Assembly (NCBI RefSeq): GCF_047511655.1
Contig: NC_133397.1
Span: 128,114,308-128,178,307 of the forward strand
Reading direction: 5' to 3'
Length of the DNA: 64,000 bases
Source of the DNA: Castor canadensis
Taxonomy: Eukaryota > Chordata > Mammalia > Rodentia > Castoridae
The notes below the pieces were generated by a model. The model was not told where the DNA came from. It made no database searches and saw only the letters and a program-made list of their open reading frames with translations. Shown here one piece after another: positions 31,001 through 46,000 of this stretch; position 1 is the stretch's first letter; every line of letters starts with the position of its first letter. Position numbers and translations under genes: made by a program.

Positions 31001-34000
31001 CAAACTGATTCAAGAGTAGAAAATAAGCATCAAAGAAATAAACAGTTACAATCTTCCTACAGAGAAGAACCTGCATTTCTAACAACCTCCTGAATATTAC
31101 CTGCTTACACATGTAATATGATCTTTTTTATTTACCATAAACTCCCTAAAATACTCCCATACTTCACCCAGTTACACAGAAAAGAGCAAAGTGTTGTTCT
31201 TAAAATGTAACAAGAGTATAGGGGGTAATAACAACTCCTTCAAGGAGAAAGTGACTGGGACTACTGAATGACCATGTAAAGAGCAGCCGAATGGACAGCC
31301 TTGCATGTGTCTACTAAATAGTTGGTAAGACACTGCCCAGGCCACAGAATCCAACAGATAAATTAAAAGTTGCGAAGTGATTACTGCTGGGTTTTCCTGA
31401 CAAATGATGCTCAGGTAAAGCTCATGAACAAACTCGGAGAAGACCAGTTAACGCCTGGTGTAGGCATGAACTACAAGCGAGGAAGCCGTGCGTAAACGTT
31501 ATTTTGTGTGGAAGAAGTGGCTAGAATGGGTTATACACAGAATGCATGCACAGTTCCTTTTCCTTTCACTATTTTAGCTCCCAGTTTTAAAATCGTCCTT
31601 AAACCAAGGCATCACCTTTTGGTGGTAACTCTGCTGAGTAGCCTGGTGGACACGGTGCCCATGGGGACACAGACCCTGCCACCAAGAAACTGCCCGCTCA
31701 CCTTCCGACAGTGGCTGTAAATGTAGTCCTCCACGTCCACGCTGACGGCACTTGTGCACTCATCCAAAATGGCAAACTGGGGCTTATGATAAAACAACCT
31801 TGCCATCTGAAGCAAAGAAGAAATGTTATTTGTAAACACATGCAGACCTGAAACTAATAAGCTAAGATAAACTTACTTTAGTTAAATATGCATTTGATAT
31901 CTTGTAAAGCTGAAGTATGAAAATTATTCTAACTCAAACCATCTTCTTCTCAGGAATGGGAACAATTTAACAAGACTAGTTGTCTTGCCGGGTGCCATGG
32001 CTCATGCCTGTAATCTCAGCTACTCAGGAGGCAGAGATCAGGAGGATCACAGTTTGAAGCCAGCCCAGGCTAATAGTTCACCAGACCCTATCTCAAAAAA
32101 ATCCTTCACAAAAATAGGACTGGTGGAGTGGCTCAAGGTGAAGGCCCTGAGTTCAAGCCCCAGTACCCGGAAAAAAAAAAAGGACTAGTTGTCTTTACTG
32201 TTGTCCCAAAGGGGAAGACACAGTACATGTGTAATAATCATTGATCAGAGCAAACCACAAACTGGTGTGACATGAGGCTGTTTTAAAATAGTACTGAAGT
32301 TCACTAAACAAACAAGATTAGAGGCAGAACCAAATCTCAGAAGTCAGAGGTCCAGGTGCTTGAGCGCATCAAACCCCAGTGAGCACTCGCCTGCATCAGG
32401 CCTCGGCTGTTCCTGCGGATGTGTGCGCTTATTAAACGCCATTCTAATTTTACCAGTGACAATTCCCATCAGGACGCCACAGCTTTCTTTCCCTCATTGG
32501 CAGGAATGCTGAGCACTTCTCACTCTTACCATCCACCTGTACTTCATGTTCTGGAAATGATTTCTGCTAATCCTCAGACAGATGCTGCAATTTGTCACCT
32601 GCTCCCGACAGTGACCTCCATGTTGCAGAACTGGCCTTCCCACCCTGTCGTCTTGCCTGCTTGATAAGCCTCCATCCACCTGTCCGTCTCTCCCTTCCTC
32701 CAAGTCCCACTTCCCAGGCCGCCTTCTCAGCTTCTCCTCCAGCACTTTATCCTTCACTTGGCATGAAATGTGGTATTCTCAGGGCTGCTTCCCATCTCTC
32801 CTCTTCCCTACACCGTGTCTTTCTGAGGGGTCTCATTCGATCTCACGTTTCAAACATGTTTACCTTCTCAAAACTCCTAATACACATCTCCTTGTCCCTT
32901 TCTAACTTCCAGATTGATAAATTCTTCTTTGGATTCTCTACTCAGATATCTCTCAGGATTTTTAGACTTCAAGACTAAAACTCAAATGCATTTTTTTTTC
33001 TAGACATTTCTCTAACCTGCTCCCCCACCTCCAATCTTCAACATTTCAGAAAATGGCGTTAGTCCTCCTTAATCCTTCTCCTCCTCTCTCTCACCCACCC
33101 CTCCTCTTTAGTCAAGTGCACTCAGTCTTCCTCATCCCCACCACCAGGCCCTCATTCCAGATCACACTCATCTGCACGGGTGGCCACAAGCAATCACCTG
33201 CTTCCTCTTGGCTCATCCTCCAAGTAACCAGAGAGAATCTGTACAATTGTAAATCAGAATCTTCACTGAAGGTTCAACATCCTTCAGCTCCTTTCTATTT
33301 CACTTAGAATAAAAGTCAAACTCCTTACCACGGCCCCCACAATTTCATTCCCACTACTGCTCTGGCCTCAGCATTCTACCCAGGACTGTCTTCCCACAAC
33401 TAGGAGCACCATGGCCTACAGTTCAGAGGCTCAGCACGTGCCGTGCTTTCTCTGTGTCTCAAGGCCTGATGGCTCCAACAAGTGCCTGCAGGAGACTGCA
33501 GGAGCTCCCTCTTGACAGTAAGCTACTTATCTTTGTCTGCTTGCCTGGGCTGCAGGACTCACAGAGACTACAATTTAATTACCCATCAGGGAATATTCAA
33601 ATACATAGTAAGTGAATGACTAAAACAAGCAGCTGTCTTGGGGTTAGCTTGCCTTTGCAAGGCGAGGAAGAGGAAACAGGAAAGTCTGCAGAAATGAGAA
33701 GTACGGGCCACAGGGACTTCTGATGAGGCAGGCTGCCTCTAGATTAGACTTGAAAACATCTACTATAGATGGAGGCAGGATGCAGAGCTGAAGGCCATGG
33801 GAGTGACACTCAGAGGAGAGTGTCCCTGGCACTCAGCCTTCCAGAAGAGCGAGACAGATGGAGCCAGGCTGGTCAGAAGAATGGCTACAGGAAGGAAGGC
33901 CTCCACAAGAACCTCTCCTCTGCTCACATGGCAATTTTGTCATCATGTAGGACCATCACTTTTCTCACCTCTCTCCTTCTGTGCTATCAGCTTCTTGGCT

Positions 34001-37000
34001 CCACAGCACAGGGAGGTTGTGGAATGAGTGGTGTACGAATGCAGGGGCCGTACTGCTGCCTAAGCACCACAACCACCCGCCACGGGCTCTAACATTCACA
34101 GTCATCTGTGCCCAGCCAGCCACCCAGCAGCACAGAGTCCCTCTCCCCAGGGAAATGGGCCCTCGGTGCCTCACTCAGGGCCCGCGGGGATGACTGTGTG
34201 AGGCAGTCTGCTAATGTGCTTGGCATGCTGTCTGCACCTACAAAACAGCTACCATTTAACTGAACAAACAGCCTGTTTTTTCTTTATGCAGAAAGCCAGT
34301 CATTCTGCTGACAGCAGTAAAGGAAACAATGAGGTAAAAAACCCAAGATGGTAGTTTTTAAATAATTACCATAAAAAATGAGAAAGTAGCTGGGGACAAG
34401 GCTCAAATGGTAAAGCGCCTGCCTATGTGGCAAGTGCAAAGCCCTGATTTCAAATCCCAGTACCATGAAAGGAAGGAGGAGGGGAGGGGAAGGGAAGGAA
34501 AGGGAGGGGAGGAAAGGAAGATGCGTGAAGAGCACAGATAAGCAAAGTAACTGCCAAGCTGCACTTCGAGCCCCTCACCACACATATACCAGTCTCATTT
34601 GTTCAGCTATGCTCAGAAGCCTACATAGCTTTTGGGTGGGGTTTAGGTAATAGGAAGAAAGAAAATGCAGGAAGGGCTGCTAAGGAGCAGGGATTATCTG
34701 TTCACCCCTTTAGAATGTCCTGGGTGACCAAAGAAAAGGGAAGAATTCAGTGAGATTTAAGTCAACAGAAACAGAATTACAAAACTGGATTTTTAAAGAA
34801 CACTGCACACTTTGTGACAGAGGTCCTCTGGTGTGAGGTTTCTAAATATTCCAGCCTTTCTATCATATCACTTTTTCATCGTTCAATATAAAAAACTCGT
34901 TAGTAAGTAGGAAGAGTAGAAGAAAGAAGTAGAAAAAAACTTTTGGTCAGAGATATAGGATGTCCCAACATGGTATAAGCTGAGGCAAGGGTGACTGGGG
35001 TCGTAAGGCCCAAATGGGTGCAGTGGAGGTAAGGGAAGCATCACTTGATTTTTCATCAAGGGCCAGGTGTGGTGCTGCACACCTGCAATCAGCTATACAA
35101 GAGGTGAAGGTAGGAAAAGATGGTGGTCTGAAGTTAGTCTCTGGCAAAAGCAAGAGATACTATCTGAAAAATTAACTAAAGCAAAAAGGACTGGCTCAAG
35201 TGGAGAGCACCTGCCTCCATGCACAAGGCCCTGAGTTCAAACTCTGGTGCATTGCCTGCCTCCCAAAAAAGGAAGTATCAAGGGCCAATGAAAGAAGCCC
35301 AGGGCTGCTAGGGGTTAGAAGGGAACTGCCATGCAAAGCCAGGCTCCTCCCTACTACCCCAGGCTCCTTCTTTGGAGCTGTAACTGACGCTGTCAAGTGT
35401 TACAGTTACATGAGAGTAACTGGAGCTCTGCCTAGATTTTAAAGGCAGGACGGAAAGCATGTCATTTAACACTTTCCATGCTGAGATGTCCCACATACAC
35501 GCTAACTGTCACCACACCTCCCGCGTTCAACAGCATCACTCTATTCCGTGTCACAGCCCAAACTCAAATCCTGACCTTACACAAGGGCTGCTTGAGTTCA
35601 CCTGTCTTACTGCAACCTCCAGGCTTACAGACTGTGGAGGTGGCCAGGCCTTCACATCTGTTCTTTCTACATGCTAAAATGTCTTTTCTCCCAAGGCTCT
35701 ACTGGGACAAAAACTGAGCAACAGTAAAATGAACACAAATCTTTCCCATGCCAGGATTTGCTGCCCTGGCCTTCTGTCTTCCTCTCTTGTAAAGCTGGCC
35801 TACAGGAGAGCACCCTGCCTGTGGCTCCTGTCAGGTGGGCGGCAGCTGCACTGATGAGCTCGGCCTGCCTCCCAAACAGCTTACTACGCACCGCCCACTT
35901 ATGCAGGGCTCTTCTCCTGCTCTGTCACTCCTCAGAGTTACCACACCCACCCCTTCAGGCCACAGTCTTTCTTCTGACTTTCTACGGTGCCCACTTCCAT
36001 GTTCTACAAACTTAAATTTGTTCTGCTGACTTGCAGTGTGATTTCTCCACAGTCTACAGAGTCATTTTCTATTAAAAAAAAAAAAAGAAGCTGCCTCCAT
36101 GCCTGGTTGATTAAAATTCTCACTCCTTGCTAATTTCCATTTTGAGCACAGAAAATATTTCCCTTCTGCTTGTGGTTCATTCTTCACAGAAATTAATCTC
36201 ACGTGACAGCACTAGGCAAGCAATCACAGCATTAGTTACCAAGTTCTACAGAGTGGTGGTGACCCTGGAAAGAACATGCAAAATCAGGGAGGAGCCAAAG
36301 AAAAGCCAGAAAACAAAGGATGTGGCCAAAGATGGTGGCAAAAAATCCAGTAGAAGCCACTGCTTCTCTTTCCTTCCTTGTCTAGCTTTCTGCAACTTCC
36401 ACCAGCTAACACTGAGGGAAGAAATACTCTCATCCTCAATCTATGGTACACGCAGCTAGAAAAGAGTCCTCACAAGTCAGTCCTCTTAAAAGGTGTCCCA
36501 GGACCTCTCCTAACATGCAGCGTTCAGCACATGTTTTTGGTTTGAGATAAATGTAATTATTATAAAAATTAAAGTCACTCCTTTCAAATGCTTCTTTACA
36601 TGAGGAAAAATGTTCAATTCCAAACAACTTCAATCAGTGGCTATTGAGTCTTAAAAGGAAGACACACATAGTAGAGGGAGAAGGTAAGAACAAAGAATAA
36701 AACAAAGAGCTGCCATTTCTGATCCCTTCAGCTATGTCAGGGAGAACAGCCTGAGGGAACAGAAGAGGTATCTGCAGGGAGAAGACACTGAGAAGACCCA
36801 GTGACTCACCACGCTAGCACAGACCCAGGGCCAATGTGCCACACTGTCTCCAAACTAGAGGGTTTATCCAGCTCTTCCTTTCACAGGTACACATTATTAA
36901 TGGGTTTTCAGAATTCCAAATCTGCATGTGAGTTAAACATTTCTAAGCACTTCTATTACCATTTAAACTAATCCATCTTATAATAACTGCTAAATAAGAA

Positions 37001-40000
37001 GATAAAAGCTAGAACTCAGATGGACTCTAAAAGTAACCTTCAGCAAGCAGTTGCATTTGTGCAGGTCTGTGGAGTACACTTACAGCCATTCTTTGCTTCT
37101 CTCCTCCGCTGAGCACATCCATCCAGTCCTGAACACTGTCCCAGCCTCCTTCCCGTTCTAAGATATGACCCAACTGCACGTTGTCCAAGTACTCCTTCAG
37201 TACCTGTCAACAAAGGAGGAAGAATGAAGTCAAGCTTATAGAAAGCACATACTCAATGGAATCTCAACGATTCCATTGCCAATACCCTCAGAGAGGTATG
37301 CACTCTTCACAGGACTGTGGCACAAGGTAACCCTGAACTTTCCAGATCCTGTCTCTGTCAACCTTGGCCAAGTGTGTCTACCATCTTGAGATACTGGAGC
37401 CCTGGGCATCATCAGAGGGCAGGGTGACGAGAAAGCAAGCAGGAGTGAAGTACTTGCACATGATGCTTACCCTCTCACCTCAACCTGGGAAGGTGTGACT
37501 AGTGGATTGGGAAGGCCTGACTGGCTTAGGCCAATGCCTGCACTGAAAATACTCCACTAATTCAGGTAAGGACGTAAGAGGAAGCATTTTCAGCAGCCCC
37601 AGGACATAATCCCTCTCCCTCTCTTACCTGGTCGGAGATACCCTTCTTCTTCTGATCTTCCCTTCCATCTGGATATATCACTTGGTCTCGAAGAGTTCCA
37701 AGGGTCATGTAAGGTCTCTGAACAGAGCACAGCAAAAGCCATTGGAAAGTATATAAATAAATAAAGAAGAACATTTCATTAAATAAGTAAAAAGATTACA
37801 AAATAACTCAAAAAAGGTCTTACCTGAGGAACATAAAACAACTTTCCCCTCTCAGGTTTAGTAAGACGCCCTCCAAAAAGAGGCCATAACTGTAAAAGAA
37901 GGGAAGGAAGAGAGAAGCAACTGTGGAATTCTCATGTAGCAAAAGGTATTGCAACATAAGACTGACAACTTGGACAACAGTTTGAACATACTTCACCGAG
38001 AACACGGAACAGTGAACTCTTTCCGCAGCCATTTGGGCCACAAATGAGTACATTGGCCCCAGATCGAACCTGAAAGAAAATTCATCTATGAATTGATTAA
38101 ATCAAGTGAGTATGTCCACACAAACACTTCCTTGGAGTCAGACAGCTGTTTGCTAATTGTGTGTAAGCATGGCATTAGAGCAGAACAATGGGGTGATATG
38201 GCGCCCGTAAACTTCTGTTTATGGTTTCACCTTGCCATTTAAGAACCATTGCTGACCAATGCCATCCAACTTAATCTGAATCAGAATTCAAAAAGCTAAA
38301 ACTTTAAAATCTGATAATTCTTGAGAACAATAAACGTGTATCCTCAGCCTTTTTCTAAAAAACTGAACTCTATCTATGTATGTATATATTGCATATGCTA
38401 TTCTACCTAGTGGTCCATATATACATAACAATATTCCACGAATATTCCAGTCAATAAACTTTGTGACCCCCCCCATTCCCATCACCTTAAAGCCTTGTGG
38501 GGCCTTCCACAGTAAGAATGCACCATAATTTATTTCACCGCCCCCTTTGGTTAAATAATTAAATAACTTTGTTTTGCTCTTTTATCTAATACTGCAATGA
38601 ACTTCTGTATCAGCAAGTAAACTTACGCACTACAAAGAAATGTTTGTATAAATTAGATTCTCAAAACTTAAAGTTGTCAGATCAAAGAGTATGAGAATGA
38701 CCAATATTGACAAGTGCCACTAAACTGTTCTGTGACCAGGGAAAGATCAGTCTCATGAGAAATGTGAAATGCGGCTGTGTTCTAAACTATGGTCGTTCCA
38801 GTGTCTAATCACCTCTCTAACTAATTAGAGAATCTGGGTTATAACTCTTGTTTTCAGCACTGTGCAGCACAGCAGCACAGAAGGCGCTGAAGAGTCATGG
38901 GCTGCACTGGCTGTGTAGCCTGCCTCCGGCAAGTGTTTTAAACTGGTGATAACAGATTCTGCTGATTGCAGCCCGTGCTTTCTGTCAGGGTCTGTCCTCA
39001 ACAATGGGCTACATTAGTGAACAAGAGACAAAAAAGAAACAACAACCCTGCCTCACCTTTTACTCTCCAGTGGGAGGAGAAACACATAAAGACTGTGCAC
39101 AATAAACTGGTGAGTGAAAGTCTGTGCTAGAGGCTAAGCACTATGGGTTAAAAGCAGATCTAGATCAGGACGACTAAGGCGGCTGGAGTAGACTCACTGA
39201 GTGGCAGTGGGCAGGACTGGAAGAAGTGATCTAGATGGGGATCTGGAGGAAATCCGTGCTTTACAACTAAACACAAAGGGCCGCTGCAAAGGCACTGAGG
39301 CAGCAACAAGCCTGTCCTTTGCACACAGCACAAAGGAGGCTGATTTGGTTTGAGAAGAATGACCAGGAGGGAAGAGAAGCAGGAACTAGGGTCAGTGAGC
39401 AATGAGACAAGGCAAAGTAGATGCACTTAAATCTCACCAATTACTGTAAGCCAGCTGAGAAGACTTTGGCTTTTACTGTGACGAAACAGAAAGCTATCAA
39501 CATTTTTCATAGTGGCCAAAAAGTGGAAGCAACCCAAGGGGATGAATAGATTTTAAAATGTGGTGCACACATACAATGGAATAACATTCAGCCTTCAAGA
39601 GGAGTGATGCACACCTGTGCGGGGAGCTCATGGAAGAAAGAGGCAAACCCTCTCATCCTGATGAGGCTTGTGTTTTCGGTTATAGCGCAATCAGAAGATA
39701 GGTGAATTGTAAGGTGGACAGTTTACTTTCTGAGGGCCAAGTCTCGACTCCACTATACTTCTCTCTGAAAGAAATCCTTCAGGCTGGTGCAGTAGTTCAA
39801 ATGGTAGAGTGCCTGCCTAGCAAGCATGAAACCCCGAGTTCAAACCCCACCACCACCACCACCAAAAAAAAAAAAAAAGCAACTAACAGAAATCCTTCAA
39901 GCCAGGTAGGCAGAAAATAATTAACAGTTACAAAGAACTAAGCAGGATGCTAGTTGCATAAAGAAAGGTTGTGCTCAGAAAAGATGGCAAGATAATAAGT

Positions 40001-43000
40001 GAGAAAAGCCAAGTCTAACAGAGAACACTGAGTCAGGGATACAAAAGGAACCTGAACAGCGCTATTGGACAGGAGTCAGAGAACAGGTGCCAGTGCAGGA
40101 GAAAACTAACAAGAACCACTTTACGAAGCAGAGCTAGGAACATGCCATGAGGTTGAAGCTTGAGCAAGTCGGAGCAAAACTGCAGACTCAGAAAGACTTT
40201 GCAAACAAAACCAAAATAAAAGCAACAAGGGCCTTTAAGACTATAAAAGTGACATTACAGGGACTGGTCACAAATATATCCAATCCAAATTTAAGGGCTT
40301 TGACAGGACAGGCTCTGGACATAAATGAAAGAGACAGCTTCAGTGTGTGGCAAAGTGGTATCACGAACCAGTCATGATCCAGCATACCTGTGTGACCCAT
40401 CCACTCTGGGTGTGTACAGACCCCTCCGTGCTCAGGCCATGTGGCCATCTACCCTGCACCTGTACAGATCTCATGATACTTAAGCCACATGTGACCCATC
40501 CATTCTGCATACACACATTCCACGATGCTCATGTCACATGACCCATCCACTCTGTGTGCACACAGACCACTCCACGCTCAGGTTGTGTGTGGCCATCGAC
40601 TCTGCACCTGCACACACAGATCCACAATGCTTAAGCCACATGTGTACTTACAAAGCTGGCTTATTTCAGTTCTGCTAAAGATTGGAATGAGGGACAGTGG
40701 GAGAAAGGCTACAGAGGCAGTCTTCAATGGAGAAGTATCATATCCTTCTCATCATGGGGGCTTAGTAATAAGGGGGCTACTGGGAACCTAACAAAGACAG
40801 GATTCTGAGCTCTGTTCTCTATAAAGTCAAGCTGGCAATGACCCCCTCTTTGCAAAGAAAGCACTAAGTGACACTTCTGCCACCCCTAGAGTCTCAATAT
40901 TTGCCAACTGTATTTACATTTTCTGTACTTCCATCTTATGTTTCCTGGCTTTAAAACAACTATGAAGATGATATAATACTCGCTGCTGAGTAAGTTTAAA
41001 GCTCTCTGCATAGCTAGCAACCTTCTCACCCCAAGAAGACAATAGAGTTGCACTTATATATAATTACTAAAGACTTACCTAAGACTGTAAAAATTTAAAA
41101 ACAAATCCAGTAATTGCACCCCTTATTTTATAAACTATTAGACATTTTTTTAATGAAAGCAGCTGGGAAAACCTCAAATAAAACGTCACTACAGATGCCA
41201 CACATAGAGTGGCTTTCTAGAGCTGTGCTGCCCAACACAGAAGCCACTGGTCACCTGTGGTTACTTAATTTACAATCAAACTAATTAAAATTAAAATGCG
41301 TCCCTTGACGGTGTTCAGTGTCCACACCTGGCTACTGAGTGGACAGCAGGATCAGAACATGTCCGTCAGCACAGGAAGTTCTAGAGACCCGGCACCTGGA
41401 ACTGGGGAGAGTGTGCAAGTGGGGATGTCCTGTCACAGCATGCACAGCCTACAGCAGCCCTTGGGTCCTGCAGGCCCTCCCCAGGAAGCATAGTCCCTGT
41501 CTGCGGTCTGCTTGCTGGGGACAGGCTATCTGCACTGCTCCTGAGCTGCTCTGCCAAGGGTTTATCAGTGAGACATGACTGTACTTTGTTTGTATGGGTA
41601 TAAATCCTCCTGCATAATCAAAGTAATATCAAACCATAAGATTCTTTTATAATTTGAAGAGAGTAAAACTATATTTGCATGTTTAAACAGGAAATTCCAA
41701 TTAAATACAAATTATATGGCTTTCTTGGTATGGATTTAACTTGCAAAAAAATTTTGACAGAGGAGCAGTACTTGAAATCTTAAAGTCCAGTCAATTAAAA
41801 AAACAGCAACTTCCAGGTGATTCAAGGATTGAATTTGAAAAGCAATTCTGTGAACAAAGACTAAATGAAGACTTGCAATTCATTTAACTATTGCAGACAG
41901 TTTTTCAGTTCACATTTTGAGGATGATTTAAGCGTTTATATGAACATTCAAAAACTTACTTCAAAATTAAGATCCTGGATCAAGATATCTCCATTTGGTG
42001 TTGCTAAAATAACATGATCAAACCTACCGAGGAAATTAATAAGAAGAGGACAATTAAAAAACATGTAAGGAACTCATACAACTCAGTATCAAAAATACCA
42101 ATAATGCGTCTGAAAAAGGGGCAAAGGACCTGAGTAGACACTTCCTAAGAGGAAGCCAGATGGCCAGCTGGCATGTGAGAAGGCGCTCGATCTCTAATCA
42201 CCAGGAAAATGCAAATCAAAACTGCAACGAGAATCCCCTCACATGTTAGGATAACTGTTATCAAAAACGACAAGAGGTAAGGACCCGTTCCATGTGGTCA
42301 ATAAGGATGCAAATTAATACAGCCATTATGGAAAACATATGGAGGGTCCACAAAAAATTAAAGATATAACTGCCAAATGACCCACCAATACTACTTCCAA
42401 AGAAAGTAAAATCCATTATCTCAAAGAGGTATCTGCATTCCATGTTCACTGCAGTATTTTTCACCACGCCAAGATGTGGGAGCAGCCTAAATGCCCTTCA
42501 AACTGATGAAAGAATACACAGTGTGCGTGAATGAATACACACACGCATGCACATATGGAATATTATTCAGCTTTAAAAAAAAAAAAGTAGGAAACCCTGC
42601 CATTTTTTACATGGATGGTGCTGGAGAGCATTACACTAAGCAAAATAAGCAAGACACAAAAGGAAACATACTGCATGATCTTATCTGTACGTGGAATCTA
42701 AAATAGTCAAATTCATGGAAGTACAGAGGATGACAGTGGCTGCCAGGGGCTGAGGGAGGGAATTGGGGGTGACAGCGGTCAGAGGGCATAAAGTTTTCAA
42801 GATGAGTAAGTTCTCGAGGTCTAAATGCACAGACTGGGCAACTGTTAAAGATGATGCACCACACAGTTGAAATTTACTAAGCTGGATCTTAAATTCTCAG
42901 CCCATGCATAGGCATATTCAAATGGCAACTACGCAGAGATGACAGACACATTAATTAGCTAGAACGTGGTCGTCATTTTACAATGTATACTTGACATCAA

Positions 43001-46000
43001 AACGCTACGTTATATTGCTCAAACATACACAACGTTATGCCATGGCATCTCGAGGCGTTTCTGAGACATTCCTTTTTAAATCAGACATGAAGGGCCGTGA
43101 TGCCTGTGGCGTGGAGCCTTTCCTCTGCACTTACTTTATAACATTGTCTGCATTGATGATTTCTCCAGCACCAGGTATCAAGGGACTGAGCTGCACTCCT
43201 TCAGGACCTAAGGGGAAAGTCAGAGTTAACGCATCCTGTCACATCAGCAAGGACTGAGCTGTGAGCTCAACCTGTGACACTCATACTTACCCCTTTCCTG
43301 CTGTGACACCATCGTGCGCTCGTATTTGCCATGATTTAAATCCTTCAGTACTTGCATTAACTCTGTGATCCGGGCAGTAAAACTACAATTTTAAAAAAGA
43401 AAAGCATAGTTCTTCAGACTGTTGTCACATTCTTTAGTCACACAAGTGTGACTGAAGCTTCTAAATGTCCCATTGAGTTTAAGGGAGGCACTCTGAAAGA
43501 TTAAGAACGTGCCTGCTCTACCGCTTCCTAAGAAAGCAGGAACGTGGGAAAGGGCAGAGGTTTCACAGGAAGGGGATTTTCAATGTGGCTGTGTGCACTG
43601 CGTGGGGTGACTGCACATCATATGGAAGGATGGCATCTCTATCAAGGAAAGAACATTCTAGATGCATGCCAAATGCACACGGCCTCCCAGAGATGGAGGA
43701 GTTGGGCATCAGTGCACCTTTCTTTTCTGAGGAGGAGCTGTTACATGGACATCACTGTGTTAAAACAGAGAAAGGACCAATGACAAGAGACTGTAGAGCA
43801 TGAGAATGACATAAGGCCAGAGAAAGTTCTCTGCATCAGAGAAGCAAAATGGGACTTTTTTGAACAAGGAAGAGAAACCTCCTACAGGACACTTTGGATG
43901 ATGATGGATAGATGCACTTATGGTCTTGACGGTGGTGATGGTTTCACAGGTGCATTACTTGTTTACATACTCATCATGAACTATGTAGATTGCAGTGTGA
44001 ATCACACACTAATGAAGAACCTCCTCAAAGATGAGACCCAGCCCACAACGCCATGAACTATAAAGAAAAGCTATTAACAAGCACAACGAATGTCAGCATT
44101 CTCCAGAGCAAGAGAAGCCTCACAGAGGTTCACAATGTCTATCTGCCATGAAGACCTAACATGTCACAGCAGGAAGAAGGAATAAAGAGGAAGCATGAAG
44201 ATGGTGACTAGGACACCAAGTCACCAAATTCCTCAGGTGAGCTCAAGTGTATGGCGCTTTTTATGTTACAGTGGTTTCTTTTTTAAATCCCACACTACGC
44301 CCTTTATGGTAGAGTTCTAAATACTGAAATATCTAATGTCTTCCCATTTAAGAACAACTTTACAATATGGCTACATCTACAACTGAACCTACAAATTAAC
44401 TTGTCATTTTTAGTTCATTAAAATCTACCTCTGTTCATTCACTTTACTAAGTTGCCAGTATCAAAATCTAAGGGAAAAACCTATAGTGACGAACAAAAGA
44501 GTTCAAATGAGAAAATTCTACCCACTGAGGTGAACTGCTGTGACTCAGGACTAGACTGTCCTGACTCTTCATTTGTCAGCTCATCCACACTGTCACCCAT
44601 GCAACACCCGGCTCTAGCACAAGGCTGACAACAGCTATCTTCAGGAAGCAGGAAAAGTTCATGTCAGAGAAAAATCTTCCTCCATTGTCTATCAAAAACA
44701 GCTTCCTAGAGAAGGAAAGGCTGACTCTTTATCGTAACTGGGCAGAGTCATAAAGGATAACATATTTTTAAAAAAACTACTCTGCTACTGAGTGCTGGTG
44801 ACTCACACCTGTAATCCCAGCTACTTGGGAGGCTGCTATCAGGAAGATCACTGTTCAAAGCCAGCCTGGGCAAATAGTGTAAGAAACCCCATTTCCAAAA
44901 TAGCCAGAGCAAAATGGACTGGAGGTGTGGCTCAAGCAGCAGAGCACCTGCTTTGAAGCATGAAGTCCTGGGTTCAATCCCCAGCTCCACCAAAAGGAAG
45001 AGAGAAAAAGTTACTCTGCGGGTTGTTCACCGTCAGCCTTACCCGGCCAGTCTAGTCATCTCGCGCCCAGCCAGGACAATGCGGCCCAGCGCTTGAGACA
45101 TCCGCAGAAGCATCCGCCCGCTTTGGTAGTAGTCCTGAAATGGAAAGACACGCACTTACATTTCCGATGCTAAAACGGGGCTCACGCATACACGCTCACG
45201 TGACTGCTTCCCGCTTTACCTCCAGAAGCTCCGAATGTGTGCTCCTGACATGTCGAGGGTGAGTCAGATCTAGGAAAGGGCGGCTGACCACCAGGTAACC
45301 GACCACAGTGGCAATGTCTGAAACACAGTGGTGTTAAAACATGCACTGCTTGACTTTTCCGCAAATCTCATTACACCAGCTCTTTTAAGACACACTTACA
45401 TTTGGCAATTATGTTATCAACGAAGCCCATAGAAAACCGAAAGAAAATGAAATTATGTAGGTGCTCCACCTGGCAAAACACAAAAACAAAATGAGTTTTT
45501 TAATATATAAAAAGTTAATTTACCACGAGGATAAAGCCAACTGGATAGTCCATTTATCCAACAAAATCCTGTGGGTGCCTATGGTTTCTGATGACACTGC
45601 ACCCCACACTTTGCCACACAGTGCTGGTCACAGCGCAGGTGCAAACACGTCATTCAATCATTTTTATGCATGCACAACAAAAATGACATGAACAACTTTA
45701 ACACCACTGTTTCCCTAGTATGTAACCGCCCCCAGCTTGTTGGAGCTCATCAACAACGAAAGAAAATAGCGAAGGATGAGCAAATCTGAAAGAAACAGCC
45801 AGTGGTTGCCTGTGGCAGGCACCTGGTCCGTGCTTTCTCTCAAGGTGACAGCACACCTGCCCTGGTCAGAGTGCTGATGCAAATACTGCAGTCCACACAG
45901 CTGCATCTAGAGCTTCGATCTGAGCACACAGCATGTCAACATCCAAATCTAAAAACGCTTCTCATTCTGGAGTCCTAGGGTTCTCCAACTGTCCTTCAGA

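Larger units (their letters stand above)
31807..37083 (-). other. ABCD3: ABCD3 intron (5.3 kb)
   Basis: Contains composite SINEs at 31987-32181 and 35060-35270, an ID-like SINE with a purine tail at 34388-34522, and an L2-like stretch near 33290-33430. No exon is recognised. Confidence 0.8.
38070..41959 (-). other. ABCD3: ABCD3 intron (3.9 kb)
   Basis: Holds an L2-like stretch (39000-39480), an old L1 fragment (39486-39640), an ID-like SINE (39780-39878), a tandem repeat (40388-40652) and a hAT-like MER fragment (41205-41400). Confidence 0.8.
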
